From Xylanimonas protaetiae (GTDB lineage: Bacteria > Actinomycetota > Actinomycetes > Actinomycetales > Cellulomonadaceae): a stretch of DNA of 64,000 nt. The notes beneath the pieces were generated by a model. That model was not told the origin of the DNA. It was given only the letters and a program-made list of their open reading frames with translations, and ran no database searches. Location of the stretch: positions 434,001-498,000 of the forward strand of contig NZ_CP035493.1 in NCBI RefSeq assembly GCF_004135385.1, written 5' to 3'. The position numbers and the translations under genes are program-made. Within the stretch, counting starts at the first letter, position 1. The number at the start of each line of letters is the position of its first letter. Below, one piece after another: positions 50,940 through 59,663 of the stretch.

Positions 50940-52622
50940 TCAGTCCCGGGTCCGCTGGTACGCGGTGTTGTGCGTGTCGGCGACCTGCTGGGCACCGAGC
51001 GACAGGATCTCCTGGACGAACGCGTCCCACTCGGTCATCGAGCGCGTGCCCACGATGAACGCGGCGACGCCGGACTCGGTGGCGGACTGGACGGCCTCGT
51101 TGACGAGGTTCATCGACTCGGTCTCCGACTCGCTGAACGGCGTCGGCGGGTTGACCGGGAGGATGGTCTTGGCGTCCATCATGGCCTCGAGCCACTCGAT
51201 CTGCTCCGGGAGCATGACCGAACGGGTCAGCTCGTCCGAGCCGCCCCACGTGTTCATCCAGACGCCGTCCTGGAAGCCGAAGGTGGCGTTGAGCGGCGTG
51301 TTGCCGTCGGCACCCTCGTTGACCGGGCCGGCACCCTGGACGGTGCCGATGTAGTGACGGTTGCCGTCAGCGTCGATGTCGAAGGTCGTGCCGCGGACAC
51401 CCCACTGGGCGAACTCGCGACCCTCCTCCGAGTAGTGGATCCAGTCGATGAACTGGAGCGTCGCGAGGAAGTTCGGCGACTGGGCGAGGTTGGCGTTGAG
51501 CACGAAGCCCGGGCCAAGGCGGCCGCCCTGGACGTTCGAGCCGGCCGGGCCCTCGGGGACGACGATCATGCGGGTGTTGAGCTCGATGCCGAGGTCGGCA
51601 GCGCCCTGGACGAGGGCCTGGGCCATCTGCTGGGCGTTCGTCGAGATCGCGGCCGAACGACCGTTGATGAACTTGGCGATCGCGGCCTCGTCGGTCTGCG
51701 TGATCTCCGGGTCGAGCAGGCCGTCGGCGCGCAGGTCGGCGAAGAACTGCACGAGCTCGCGGTAGCCGTCCATCGTGATGCGCGGCACGAACTCGCCGGC
51801 GTCGGTGTCGAACTCGGCGACGTTACGGGTCCAGCCGGCCGTGGTGCCGAAGTTGGCGGCAGCCATGTTCAGCGTGGCGCCGAGCGGACCCGACGACTCG
51901 TTGTTCCAGCGGTCCGAGAGCGGGTAGTCGACGTCGGTCGCGTCGGCGACAGCCTGGAGCTGCTCGGCGAACTCGTCCCACGTCTTCGGGTCCTCGGTGA
52001 TGCCGGCGGCCTCGAAGAGGTCCACGTTGATCGCGAACGAGTGCTCGATGTTCGGCGACTGGCGGATGCCCGGCAGGATGTAGATGCCGCCGTCCTCCTG
52101 GCGACGGGTCTCGAAGTCACCCTCGAGGTCCCACTCCTCCATGAAGTGCTGGAGGTTCGGCATGTAGTCGAAGAAGTCCGACACGCGCAGCAGGGCGCCA
52201 CCGGCGACCCAGGCGGTCTCCTCGCCCGGCCACACGACCGGGACGATCGACGGGAAGTCGCCCGAGCCGATGAGGATGGACCGGCGCTGGCCCCAGTCAG
52301 CCATGAGGACGTCCTCACGGTTGAACGTGACGTTCTGGTTCTCCTCGAACGCCTGGTTGATCAGCCAGTCGTCCATGATCGGGTAGTTCGGGTGCACGCG
52401 GTAGAGCAGCTCCAGGGAGATGGGCTCCGTGGCGCGGAAGGTCGTCCCCGCCTCGAAGTTCTCCATGGCGCCGACGCGGCCCGAGTCCGGGATCAGGACG
52501 CTGGGGTCGTCGGTGGCGCCGTCGGAGCCGGCCTCGTTGCCGCCGCCGCCGCAGGCGGCCGCGAGCATCGCGACGGTGATGGCGGTCGCAGCACCTGCTG
52601 CGGCCTTACGGGTCATCCTCAC
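50940..52622 (-). CDS. Oligosaccharide-binding lipoprotein (LplA/YtcQ type)
   Basis: A 560-residue lipoprotein: signal peptide with lipobox MLAAACGGG (Cys at about residue 24), then a large two-lobed binding fold with ELLYRVHPNYPIMDDWLINQ, INVDLFEAAGITEDPKTWDEF and the calcium-site-like DTDAGEFVPRITMDGYRE. At about 560 residues it is longer than MalE-type binders and matches the LipO/YtcQ family that accompanies LplBC permeases. GTG 52622 is chosen with AAGGAG 6 bases upstream; ATG 52616 is the alternative. Codon use in this gene is somewhat less GC-extreme than its neighbours, fitting high expression. Last gene of the operon. Confidence 0.9.
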   Translation of the reverse strand: MRMTRKAAAGAATAITVAMLAAACGGGGNEAGSDGATDDPSVLIPDSGRVGAMENFEAGTTFRATEPISLELLYRVHPNYPIMDDWLINQAFEENQNVTFNREDVLMADWGQRRSILIGSGDFPSIVPVVWPGEETAWVAGGALLRVSDFFDYMPNLQHFMEEWDLEGDFETRRQEDGGIYILPGIRQSPNIEHSFAINVDLFEAAGITEDPKTWDEFAEQLQAVADATDVDYPLSDRWNNESSGPLGATLNMAAANFGTTAGWTRNVAEFDTDAGEFVPRITMDGYRELVQFFADLRADGLLDPEITQTDEAAIAKFINGRSAAISTNAQQMAQALVQGAADLGIELNTRMIVVPEGPAGSNVQGGRLGPGFVLNANLAQSPNFLATLQFIDWIHYSEEGREFAQWGVRGTTFDIDADGNRHYIGTVQGAGPVNEGADGNTPLNATFGFQDGVWMNTWGGSDELTRSVMLPEQIEWLEAMMDAKTILPVNPPTPFSESETESMNLVNEAVQSATESGVAAFIVGTRSMTEWDAFVQEILSLGAQQVADTHNTAYQRTRD

Positions 52623-52703
52623 TTGCTTCTCCTTCTGGGGTACGCCGTTGTACGACGCTTTCGGGGGTGGAGCTTGGAGTGCGGGCCGGGGTTGGCCCAG
52701 GGG

Positions 52704-53627
52704 TCAGCCCTTGACCGAGCCGAGCATCACGCCCGACACGAAGAACTTCTGGACGAACGGGTAGACGAACATGATCGGCAGCACCGTGAGCAGCATCGTC
52801 ACGGCCTGGATGTTCGCGCCGACCTGGGCGGCGTCCGCCGTGTCGGCGATCTCCTGCGTGTTCAGCGACCCCGCGATGAGGTTGCGCAGGTACATCGTCA
52901 CGGGGTGCATGTTGCGGTCGCCGAGGAACAGGAAGGACCCGAACCAGGCGTTCCACATCGTCACCGCGTAGAACAGCGTCATCGTCGCGAGGAGCGCCTT
53001 CGACAGCGGCAGCACGATCCGCAGGAACGTCCCGAAGGTGTTCAGGCCGTCGATCGACGCGGCCTCCTCGAGCTCGCCGGGGAAGTTCTCGAAGAAGGAC
53101 TTCATGACGAGCAGGTTGAATACGCTGAGCGCACCGGGCAGGACGACCGCCCAGATCGTGTTGCGCAGGCCGTACCACTGGCCGACGACCACGAAGTGCG
53201 GGACCAGGCCGCCACCGAAGAACATCGTGAAGGTGGCCATGCCGATCATGAGCTTGCGCCCCGGCAGGTGCTGGCGGCTGATCACGTACGCGAAGCAGGT
53301 CGTGATGACCATCGCGATGATCGTGAACAGGACGGTGTAGAACACGGTGTTCCGGTAGTTGATCCAGAACATCGGGTCGCCCATGACCGCGCGGATCGTG
53401 GTGGTGTTGAAGCCCACGGGCCACAGGTTCACGCGCCCGGCGCGGATGGCGCCGTCCGACGAGAACGACATCGCGATGAGGTTGACGAACGGGTAGAGCG
53501 TGACGACCACGAGGAGCGTCAGGAACGAGTAGTTGAACCAGCGGAACACCTTGGTGCCGCGGGTGTCCTTGACGGTCGTCAGGGAGTTGCGCACACCGGC
53601 GATGTCCGGGCGGACGGATTCGGTCAC
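52704..53627 (-). CDS. ABC transporter permease (LplC/YtcP type)
   Basis: A 307-residue permease with six helices (first FLTLLVVVTLYPFVNLIAMSF) and EAA loop LEEAASIDGLNTFGTFLRIV. The FTMFFGGGLVPHF segment and the ending FVQKFFVSGVMLGSVKG are specific for the LplC/YtcP group. GTG 53627 overlaps the stop of the partner permease (GTGA). No ATPase gene is present nearby. Confidence 0.93.
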   Translation of the reverse strand: MTESVRPDIAGVRNSLTTVKDTRGTKVFRWFNYSFLTLLVVVTLYPFVNLIAMSFSSDGAIRAGRVNLWPVGFNTTTIRAVMGDPMFWINYRNTVFYTVLFTIIAMVITTCFAYVISRQHLPGRKLMIGMATFTMFFGGGLVPHFVVVGQWYGLRNTIWAVVLPGALSVFNLLVMKSFFENFPGELEEAASIDGLNTFGTFLRIVLPLSKALLATMTLFYAVTMWNAWFGSFLFLGDRNMHPVTMYLRNLIAGSLNTQEIADTADAAQVGANIQAVTMLLTVLPIMFVYPFVQKFFVSGVMLGSVKG

Positions 53628-54640
53628 CACAGCGAGCTCCCAACAAGCTTCCGCGACACGAAGTTCGCGCTGACGATGAGGACGAGGCCGATGAGCGACT
53701 GGAACAGGCCGATCGCGGTGGCCAGCGAGAAGTTCGAGGCACCGATGCCGATGCGGAACAGGTAGGTCGAGAGCACGTCGGCGGTCGAGTAGATGAGCGG
53801 GTTCTGCAGGAGCAGGACCTTCTCGAAGCCGACGGCCATGAAGGTGCCGATGTTGAGCACCATGAGGACGACGATCGTGGGGCGGATGCCCGGGAGCGTC
53901 ACGTGCCAGGTCTGGCGCCAGCGGTTCGCGCCGTCGATGCGGGCGGCCTCGTAGAGCTGCTCGTCGACCGTGGTCAGCGCCGCCAGGTAGAGGATCGTGC
54001 CCCAGCCGACCGTCTGCCATGCCTCGGAGATGATCCAGATCGGCCGGAAGAACTCGGCGTGCTGCATGAAGATGATCGGGTCGACGCCGAACCATCCGAG
54101 CATCTGGTTGACCGTGCCGTCACGCGTGGTGAGCTGCAGCACGAGGCCGGCGACCACGACGATCGACAGGAAGTGCGGCAGGTACGTGATCGTCTGCACG
54201 AAGCGCTTGAACTTGCGCGCGCGCACCTCGTTCAGCAGCAGCGCCAGGATGATCGGGAGCGGGAACCCGATGACGAACCAGAGGCCGCCGAGGATCACCG
54301 TGTTCCAGAACGCCTGCCAGAACTGCGGCTGGCTGAAGGCGAGCTCGAAGAAGTGGAAGCCCACCCACTCGTCACCGATCAGCGAGCCACCGGGGCGGAA
54401 CCGGCGGAACGCGATGATCGCGCCGAACATCGGCACGTACGCGAAGAGGACGAGGTGGACCATGGCCGGGAGGGCCAGCACGTAGAGCTGCCAGTCGCGG
54501 CGCAGCGCCTTCTTGAACGAGCGCTTCCGGTTCACGGTGGGTGCCGTGAACGGCGAGTCGGTGGTTTCACCGCCCCCGCGAGTGCGACGGCCGAGGCCGT
54601 CTCGATCTGTTGCGCCACCCTGCACTCCAGTTCCGGGCAT
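53624..54640 (-). CDS. ABC transporter permease (LplB/YteP type)
   Basis: A 338-residue permease. A hydrophilic N-terminal lead of about 45 residues precedes RDWQLYVLALPAMVHLVLFAY; AYVPMFGAIIAFRRFRPG and the EAA loop YEAARIDGANRWRQTWHVTLP mark the LplB/YteP group. Ends SRKLVGSSLW. ATG 54640 is chosen (weak AAGGG upstream); the lead is not conserved, so the true start could be further in. Head of the permease-permease-binding protein operon, with a probable LacI operator at 54700-54712. Confidence 0.9.
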   Translation of the reverse strand: MPGTGVQGGATDRDGLGRRTRGGGETTDSPFTAPTVNRKRSFKKALRRDWQLYVLALPAMVHLVLFAYVPMFGAIIAFRRFRPGGSLIGDEWVGFHFFELAFSQPQFWQAFWNTVILGGLWFVIGFPLPIILALLLNEVRARKFKRFVQTITYLPHFLSIVVVAGLVLQLTTRDGTVNQMLGWFGVDPIIFMQHAEFFRPIWIISEAWQTVGWGTILYLAALTTVDEQLYEAARIDGANRWRQTWHVTLPGIRPTIVVLMVLNIGTFMAVGFEKVLLLQNPLIYSTADVLSTYLFRIGIGASNFSLATAIGLFQSLIGLVLIVSANFVSRKLVGSSLW

Positions 54641-54699
54641 CCGTGCCCTTGGTCTGTGGCTGGTGCGGCCCACCGGGAGGTAGGTCCGCTTGGTGTCCC

Positions 54700-54712
54700 C
54701 CGAAGTTTTCGG
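54700..54712. promoter_or_regulatory. Putative LacI operator before the LplB-type operon
   Basis: CCGAAGTTTTCGG, 5-bp arms, 60 bases before the permease start; similar to the site at 54869-54883 in the same divergent region. Confidence 0.45.
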
Positions 54713-54868
54713 ATGCCCAGCCGTGAACATTGCGAGAAGGACGCGATCGACGGGCGGGCGGCCGATCTCGGGGGGTGGCCGAATCTGCACCGCCCCTTGG
54801 TGCGGGATGCGCGATGGGTTGGCAACGAATTGGTTACGGCCTGGTGCGCCTGTATAGGCTCGGGACAC

Positions 54869-54883
54869 GGCGAAAGTTTCGCC
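54869..54883. promoter_or_regulatory. Putative autoregulatory operator of the third LacI gene
   Basis: GGCGAAAGTTTCGCC, a perfect 7-bp-arm palindrome, just downstream of a TATAGGCT -10-like box (54853-54860) and 25 bases before the LacI start. Confidence 0.65.
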
Positions 54884-54908
54884 GCACCCTTCGACCCGGA
54901 GCCCGCCG

Positions 54909-55928
54909 ATGTCCTCACCACGTCCGACGATCACCGACATCGCCGCTGCCGTCGGAGTGTCGGCGCCGACGGTCTCGAAGGTCATCAACGGGCGCACCGA
55001 CGTCGCCGACGCGACGCGCGCCCGGGTCGAGGAGGCCCTCGACAGGCTCGGCTACCGACGTCGCCGCAGCGGCCCGCCCGCCGCGGGCACCGGGCTCATC
55101 GACCTCGTGTTCCACAACATCGGGTCACCGTGGTCCATGGAGCTCATCCAGGGCGTCGAGCACGCCGCAGCGGAGCACCGCGCGTCGGTGATCCTCACCG
55201 AGCTGGGCGGGAAGCACCGCCCGCCGGACGCCTGGGTGGAGACGACGCTCGCGCGCCCGCCGCTCGGCGTGCTGCTCGTGGCGGCCCACCTGTCCGACGA
55301 GCAGCGCGAGCGCCTCGCGCGGCGGTCGATCCCGTTCGTCGTCATCGACACCGACGGGGAGCCCCCGGAGGACGTCGCGACCGTCGGCACGGACAACTGG
55401 TCCGGCGGGCTGCTGGCCACCCGCCACCTGATCGCGCTGGGGCACACGCGCATCGCCGCGATCGGCGGCCCGGCGGACATGCTGTGCGTGCGCGCGCGGC
55501 TCGACGGCTTCCGCAGCGCCCACACCGAGGCGGGGCTCGTCGCCGACCCGCGCCTGGTGCGGTCGGGCGACTTCTACGTGGGCGCCGGCTACCAGGCGGG
55601 CCGCGAGCTCCTCACGCTGCCGGAGCACGAGCGGCCGACCGCCATCTTCGCCGGGTCGGACATGCAGGCCCTCGGCGTCATGCGGGCCGCCGCCGAGCTC
55701 GGCGTCTCCATCCCGCACGACCTGTCGATCGTCGGCTACGACGACGTGCCCGTCGTCGAGTGGGTCTCCCCCACCCTGACGTCGATCGACCAGAAGCTCG
55801 CGACGCAGGGCGCCGTCGCGACGCGCCTGCTCATGGACCTCGCGCAGGGCCGCATCCCGGCGACGCCGCGCATCATCCTCCCGTCCGACCTCGTCGTCCG
55901 GGCCTCGACGGCGCCGCCCCGGCGCTGA
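54909..55928 (+). CDS. LacI family transcriptional regulator (third)
   Basis: A 339-residue repressor: helix-turn-helix TITDIAAAVGVSAPTVSKVIN, then a short hinge (LGYRRRRSGPPAAG) that lacks the usual leucine-alanine pair, and a sensor domain with IDLVFHNIGSPWSMELIQGV, VVIDTDGEPPEDVATVGTDN and VGYDDVPVVEWVSPTLTSI. Divergent from the LplBC importer operon, and its own promoter has a perfect palindrome of a different type (CGAAAGTTTCG) from the uronate operators, so it probably controls this importer and itself. Confidence 0.9.
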   Translation: MSSPRPTITDIAAAVGVSAPTVSKVINGRTDVADATRARVEEALDRLGYRRRRSGPPAAGTGLIDLVFHNIGSPWSMELIQGVEHAAAEHRASVILTELGGKHRPPDAWVETTLARPPLGVLLVAAHLSDEQRERLARRSIPFVVIDTDGEPPEDVATVGTDNWSGGLLATRHLIALGHTRIAAIGGPADMLCVRARLDGFRSAHTEAGLVADPRLVRSGDFYVGAGYQAGRELLTLPEHERPTAIFAGSDMQALGVMRAAAELGVSIPHDLSIVGYDDVPVVEWVSPTLTSIDQKLATQGAVATRLLMDLAQGRIPATPRIILPSDLVVRASTAPPRR

Positions 55929-55967
55929 CCGCGGCCGGTCCCGACGCTGACCGCGGCCGGTCCCGAC
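55924..55967. repeat. 22-bp tandem duplication across the third lacI stop codon
   Basis: The 22-base unit starting GCTGACCGCGGCCGG occurs at 55924-55945 and 55946-55967; the first copy contains the stop codon. Confidence 0.85.
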
Positions 55968-55972
55968 GTGCG

Positions 55973-56006
55973 AGAGGCGGCCCGGACCGAGGTCCGGGCC
56001 GCCTCT
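55973..56006. terminator. Bidirectional terminator between lacI and the FKBP gene
   Basis: AGAGGCGGCCCGGACC (55973-55988) pairs perfectly with GGTCCGGGCCGCCTCT (55991-56006); 16-bp stem between convergent genes. Confidence 0.9.
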
Positions 56007-56025
56007 GCGGCGCTGCGGGAGGGCG

Positions 56026-56427
56026 TCAGCGGACGCCGACGACGTCGACGACGAACACCAGCGTGTCCGTGCCGCCGATGCCCGCCTGGGGGGCGCCACG
56101 CATGCCGTAGCCGTGCTCCGGCGGGATCGAGAGCAGCACGCGGTCGCCCACGTTGCGGCCGACGAGACCCTTGTCCCAGCCGCCGATGACCATGCCGACG
56201 CCGATCGGGAAGTCGATCGTCGAGCGGCGGTCGTACGAGTTGTCGAAGACGTGCCCGTCCCAGATCTGGCCCAGGTAGTTCACGACGATGGTGCGGCCGG
56301 CCTCGACGACGGGGCCGGTGCCCTCCTCGAGCACCTGCACCTGCAGGCCGGACGGCGCGCCGCCCTCGGGGAAGGTCAGCTCGGGCTTGTCGCCGAACGA
56401 GCCGGACGCGGTGGGCAGAGTGGTCAC
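56026..56427 (-). CDS. FKBP-type peptidyl-prolyl cis-trans isomerase
   Basis: A 133-residue single FKBP domain. Key residues are visible: VVNYLGQIWDGHVFDNSYD (Tyr and Asp of the active site), FPIGVGMVIGGWDKGLVG (Val-Ile-x-x-Trp floor of the pocket), RVLLSIPPEHGYG, TLVFVVDVVGV. No signal peptide, so cytoplasmic folding helper. GTG 56427 is chosen because GAGAGG lies 8 bases upstream; GTG 56436 directly abuts it. Confidence 0.93.
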   Translation of the reverse strand: MTTLPTASGSFGDKPELTFPEGGAPSGLQVQVLEEGTGPVVEAGRTIVVNYLGQIWDGHVFDNSYDRRSTIDFPIGVGMVIGGWDKGLVGRNVGDRVLLSIPPEHGYGMRGAPQAGIGGTDTLVFVVDVVGVR

Positions 56428-56560
56428 GACGGACACCTCTCGGGTGGGGGGGAACGAACCCGCCCAGCCTACGGGGAACGGGGCGCCCTCACCCGCGGCG
56501 GCCCCCGGGTGGCCGCAGCCGCGCTGGCCCGCGCCCCGCCGGCGTGTGCACGCTGGGTGC

Positions 56561-58552
56561 ATGGCGCCCGAAGGGTCGAGCACGCCGCACCTGTCCGCAC
56601 CGGCCGGGTCCGCGGCCGGCACGACGCCGGACAGCCGCAGCCCGTTCCCGGCGATCGCGGACTACGGGTTCCTGTCCGACTGCGAGACGAACGCCCTCGT
56701 GGCGCCGTCGGGCGCGGTCGAGTGGATGTGCGTCCCACGGCCCGACTCCCCGAGCGTCTTCACGGCCCTGCTCGACCGCGGCGCCGGCCTGTTCCGCGTG
56801 GGCCCGTACGGGGTGCGCGTGCCCGTCGCCCGCCGCTACCTGCCCGGCACGCTCGTCCTCGAGACGACGTGGCAGACGTCGACCGGCTGGCTCGTCGTGC
56901 GCGACGCCCTGGTGCTCGGCCCGTGGCACCACACCGCGCACCGCTCGCCCACCCACCGCCGCACCCCCACCGACGACGACGCCGAGCACCTCCTGCTGCG
57001 CACCGTGAGGTGCGTGTCCGGCACGGTCGACCTCGAGGTCGTGTGCGAGCCGCGGCCCGGCTACGGGCGCGACGCCACGCGCTGGGAGTACGAGGGCGAC
57101 GGCTACGACACGGCCGTGGGCCGCCCGGACGCCGCCCCGGCCGCCGACGGCGCAGACCGGGCCGCCGACGGCGCCGCGCCGCCCGACCTGCGCCTCACCT
57201 CGAGCCTGCGCATCGGCCTGGGCGAGGGCCGCGCGAACGCGCGCAGCCGCATGACCGAGGGAGACCAGCACTTCGTCGCGCTCTCGTGGGGCGAGGAGTC
57301 CCTGCCGCGGACGTGGTCCGACGCCGCCGACGCGATGTGGCGCACCGAGCAGTTCTGGCGGGGCTGGATCACGCAGGGCGTGTTCCCGGACCATCCCTGG
57401 CGCACCTACCTCCAGCGTTCGGCGCTCACGCTCAAGGGCCTCACGTACGCCCCCACGGGCGCCCTGCTCGCGGCCGCGACGACGTCCCTGCCCGAGACCC
57501 CGCAGGGGCCGCGCAACTGGGACTACCGGTACTCGTGGGTGCGGGACTCGACCTTCGCCCTGTGGGGCCTGTACACCCTGGGCCTGGACCGTGAGGCGAA
57601 CGACTTCTTCGCGTTCGTCCAGGACGTCGCCCACGACCAGCTCCAGGTCATGTACGGCGTGGGCGGGGAGCAGCGGCTCGACGAGTCCGAGCTCGCGCAC
57701 CTGTCCGGCTACGAGGGCGCGCAGCCTGTGCGCGTCGGGAACGCCGCCTACCAGCAGGACCAGCACGACGTGTGGGGCACGGTGCTGGACTCCGTGTGGG
57801 TGCACGCGAAGTCGCGCGACCAGCTGCCCGAGTCGGTCTGGCCGATCCTCAAGCACCAGGTCGAGGAGGCCGCGCGGCACTGGCACGAGCCCGACCGCGG
57901 CATCTGGGAGGTGCGCGGCGACCCGCAGCACTTCACGTCGAGCAAGCTCTTCTGCTGGGTGGCGCTCGACCGTGGCGCGCGCCTGGCCCGCCTCTACGAC
58001 GCGCCTGATGTCGCCGCGCAGTGGCAGGAGGTCGCCGACGAGGTCCGCGAGGACATCCTCGCGCGCGGCGTCGACGAGCGCGGCGTGTTCGTCCAACGCT
58101 ACGGCTCCGACGCCCTCGACGCGTCCCTGCTCCTCGTGCCGCTGCTGCGCTTCCTGCCGCCCGACGACGAGCGCGTCGTCGCGACCGTACGGGCGATCGC
58201 GGACGAGCTCACCGAGGACGGGCTGGTGCTGCGGTACCGCGTCGAGGAGACCGACGACGGCCTCCGGACCCACGAGGGCGCCTTCACGATCTGCTCGTTC
58301 TGGCTCGTCTCGGCGCTCGTCGAGATCGGCGAGACCGACCGTGCCCGCGCGCTGTGCGAGCGCCTGCTGGGGTACGCCAGCCCGCTCAGCCTCTACGCCG
58401 AGCAGATCGACACGGCCACGGGCCGGCACCTGGGCAACTTCCCGCAGGCGTTCACGCACCTGGCGCTCATCAACGCCGTCATGCACGTCGTCCGCGCAGA
58501 GAGGGCGCGTGGCGAGCGGTTCCGTTTCGAGGCCGCCCACCACGCGCCCTGA
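56561..58552 (+). CDS. GH15 family trehalase / glucoamylase
   Basis: A 663-residue cytoplasmic glycosidase. An N-terminal beta-sandwich (about 30-270; AIADYGFLSDCETNALVAPS) precedes the (alpha/alpha)6 barrel with GPRNWDYRYSWVRDSTFALW, the general acid Glu in RGIWEVRGDPQHFTSSK and the base region SPLSLYAEQIDTATGRHLGNF, the standard GH15 motifs. This organisation is that of mycobacterial trehalase and related alpha-glucosidases. ATG 56561 has a CACGCT box 6 bases upstream. It hydrolyses trehalose or maltodextrin; sequence alone does not decide. Confidence 0.92.
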   Translation: MAPEGSSTPHLSAPAGSAAGTTPDSRSPFPAIADYGFLSDCETNALVAPSGAVEWMCVPRPDSPSVFTALLDRGAGLFRVGPYGVRVPVARRYLPGTLVLETTWQTSTGWLVVRDALVLGPWHHTAHRSPTHRRTPTDDDAEHLLLRTVRCVSGTVDLEVVCEPRPGYGRDATRWEYEGDGYDTAVGRPDAAPAADGADRAADGAAPPDLRLTSSLRIGLGEGRANARSRMTEGDQHFVALSWGEESLPRTWSDAADAMWRTEQFWRGWITQGVFPDHPWRTYLQRSALTLKGLTYAPTGALLAAATTSLPETPQGPRNWDYRYSWVRDSTFALWGLYTLGLDREANDFFAFVQDVAHDQLQVMYGVGGEQRLDESELAHLSGYEGAQPVRVGNAAYQQDQHDVWGTVLDSVWVHAKSRDQLPESVWPILKHQVEEAARHWHEPDRGIWEVRGDPQHFTSSKLFCWVALDRGARLARLYDAPDVAAQWQEVADEVREDILARGVDERGVFVQRYGSDALDASLLLVPLLRFLPPDDERVVATVRAIADELTEDGLVLRYRVEETDDGLRTHEGAFTICSFWLVSALVEIGETDRARALCERLLGYASPLSLYAEQIDTATGRHLGNFPQAFTHLALINAVMHVVRAERARGERFRFEAAHHAP

Positions 58553-58570
58553 GCGCCTGGCACGGGAAGG

Positions 58571-59458
58571 TCAGTCGCGGCCCTGCAGGATCGCGATCAG
58601 ACGCAGGAACTCCAGGTAGAGCCAGATCAGCGTGACCATGAGGCCGAAGGCCGCGGACCACGCGAACCGGGCGGGGACGCCCTGCTCGACGCCACGCTTG
58701 ATCGAGTCGAAGTCCATGATCAGCGAGGCTGCCGCCAGGCCGACGGCCACGAGGCCGACGACGACGCCGAGGCCGCCACCACGCGCACCGGCGCCTTCCA
58801 GCACGTTCGTCCACACCAGGACGAGGTTGATGAACTGGAAGGCGAGGAAGCCGACCATGGCGATGATGAGCCAGCGCGTGAACTTGGGCGTCACGCGGAC
58901 GCGGCCCGACTTGTAGAGGAACAGCGCCGCCCCGAACGTCACCATCGTGGCGAGCACGGCCTGGACGACCAGGCCGGGGATCGGCTGCCCGCCGACCGCG
59001 CCACCCTCGAACGCCTTCGAGATGCCGCCCAGGAACACTCCCTGAGCCACCGTGTACAGGCTGATCAGCACCGGGCTCGGGTTGCGCTTGAACGAGTTCA
59101 CGAGGCCCAGCACGAGCCCAACGACCATGCCGAGCGGCCAGATCCCGGGCGCGAGCTTCCACGTGGCGGCCGCGACCACGACCAGCAGTGCCAGCAGCCC
59201 GCCCGTCTTGATGATCACGTCGTCGTATGTGAGGCGCTTGGTGTCCGCCGTCGTCGCCGACGGGGCGCCGTAGAGGTACTCCAGCGAGGCGGTGTCGGTG
59301 GCCTGCGCGCCGTACGAGCCGGCCTGCCCGTACTGCGGGGCGGGCTGCGTCGCCGTCGCGCCCGGCGCCTGCTGGGTGCCGACGCCGCCGCGGCGCTGCG
59401 CCCCCTGGCGCTTCGGCTCGCCGAAGACGTCGCTGTTCGAGAAGTAAGGGTTGCTCAA
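58571..59458 (-). CDS. Bax inhibitor-1 / YccA family membrane protein (TTG start)
   Basis: A 295-residue protein: a disordered, Gln/Gly-rich N-terminal third (SNPYFSNSDVFGEP, QAPGATATQPAPQYGQ), then seven helices including LLALLVVVAAATWKLAPG, AVLATMVTFGAALFLYKSG and the family motif LIMDFDSIKRGVEQG with Asp residues of the closed-loop site. Members affect membrane calcium/proton leak. TTG 59458 is chosen because AGGAGGAG lies 4 bases upstream and no ATG fits before the N-terminal SNPYFSN, which is conserved in actinobacterial members. Confidence 0.9.
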   Translation of the reverse strand: MSNPYFSNSDVFGEPKRQGAQRRGGVGTQQAPGATATQPAPQYGQAGSYGAQATDTASLEYLYGAPSATTADTKRLTYDDVIIKTGGLLALLVVVAAATWKLAPGIWPLGMVVGLVLGLVNSFKRNPSPVLISLYTVAQGVFLGGISKAFEGGAVGGQPIPGLVVQAVLATMVTFGAALFLYKSGRVRVTPKFTRWLIIAMVGFLAFQFINLVLVWTNVLEGAGARGGGLGVVVGLVAVGLAAASLIMDFDSIKRGVEQGVPARFAWSAAFGLMVTLIWLYLEFLRLIAILQGRD

Positions 59459-59650
59459 CGGGCTCCTCCTGGTCTGGCCCCGGGCGGGGTCACGTCCGTC
59501 ACCCCGTCTCCCGGTGCAACGCGGCGGGGGCGCGGGCAGTTCCCATCCTCGCCGCACGGGTGCGGGACGCGCCACCCCCTGGCCCGTCTCGTGGACAGAC
59601 TCAGGGTTCGCGTCAGGGTCGCTCAGGGTTCTGCGGACGCGGTGCCCCGT

Positions 59651-59656
59651 TAGGCT
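59651..59656 (+). promoter_or_regulatory. -10 box TAGGCT, leaderless promoter of the ABC exporter
   Basis: TAGGCT, 7-base spacer, ATG 59664, no ribosome site. Confidence 0.6.
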
Positions 59657-59663
59657 CGGGACC

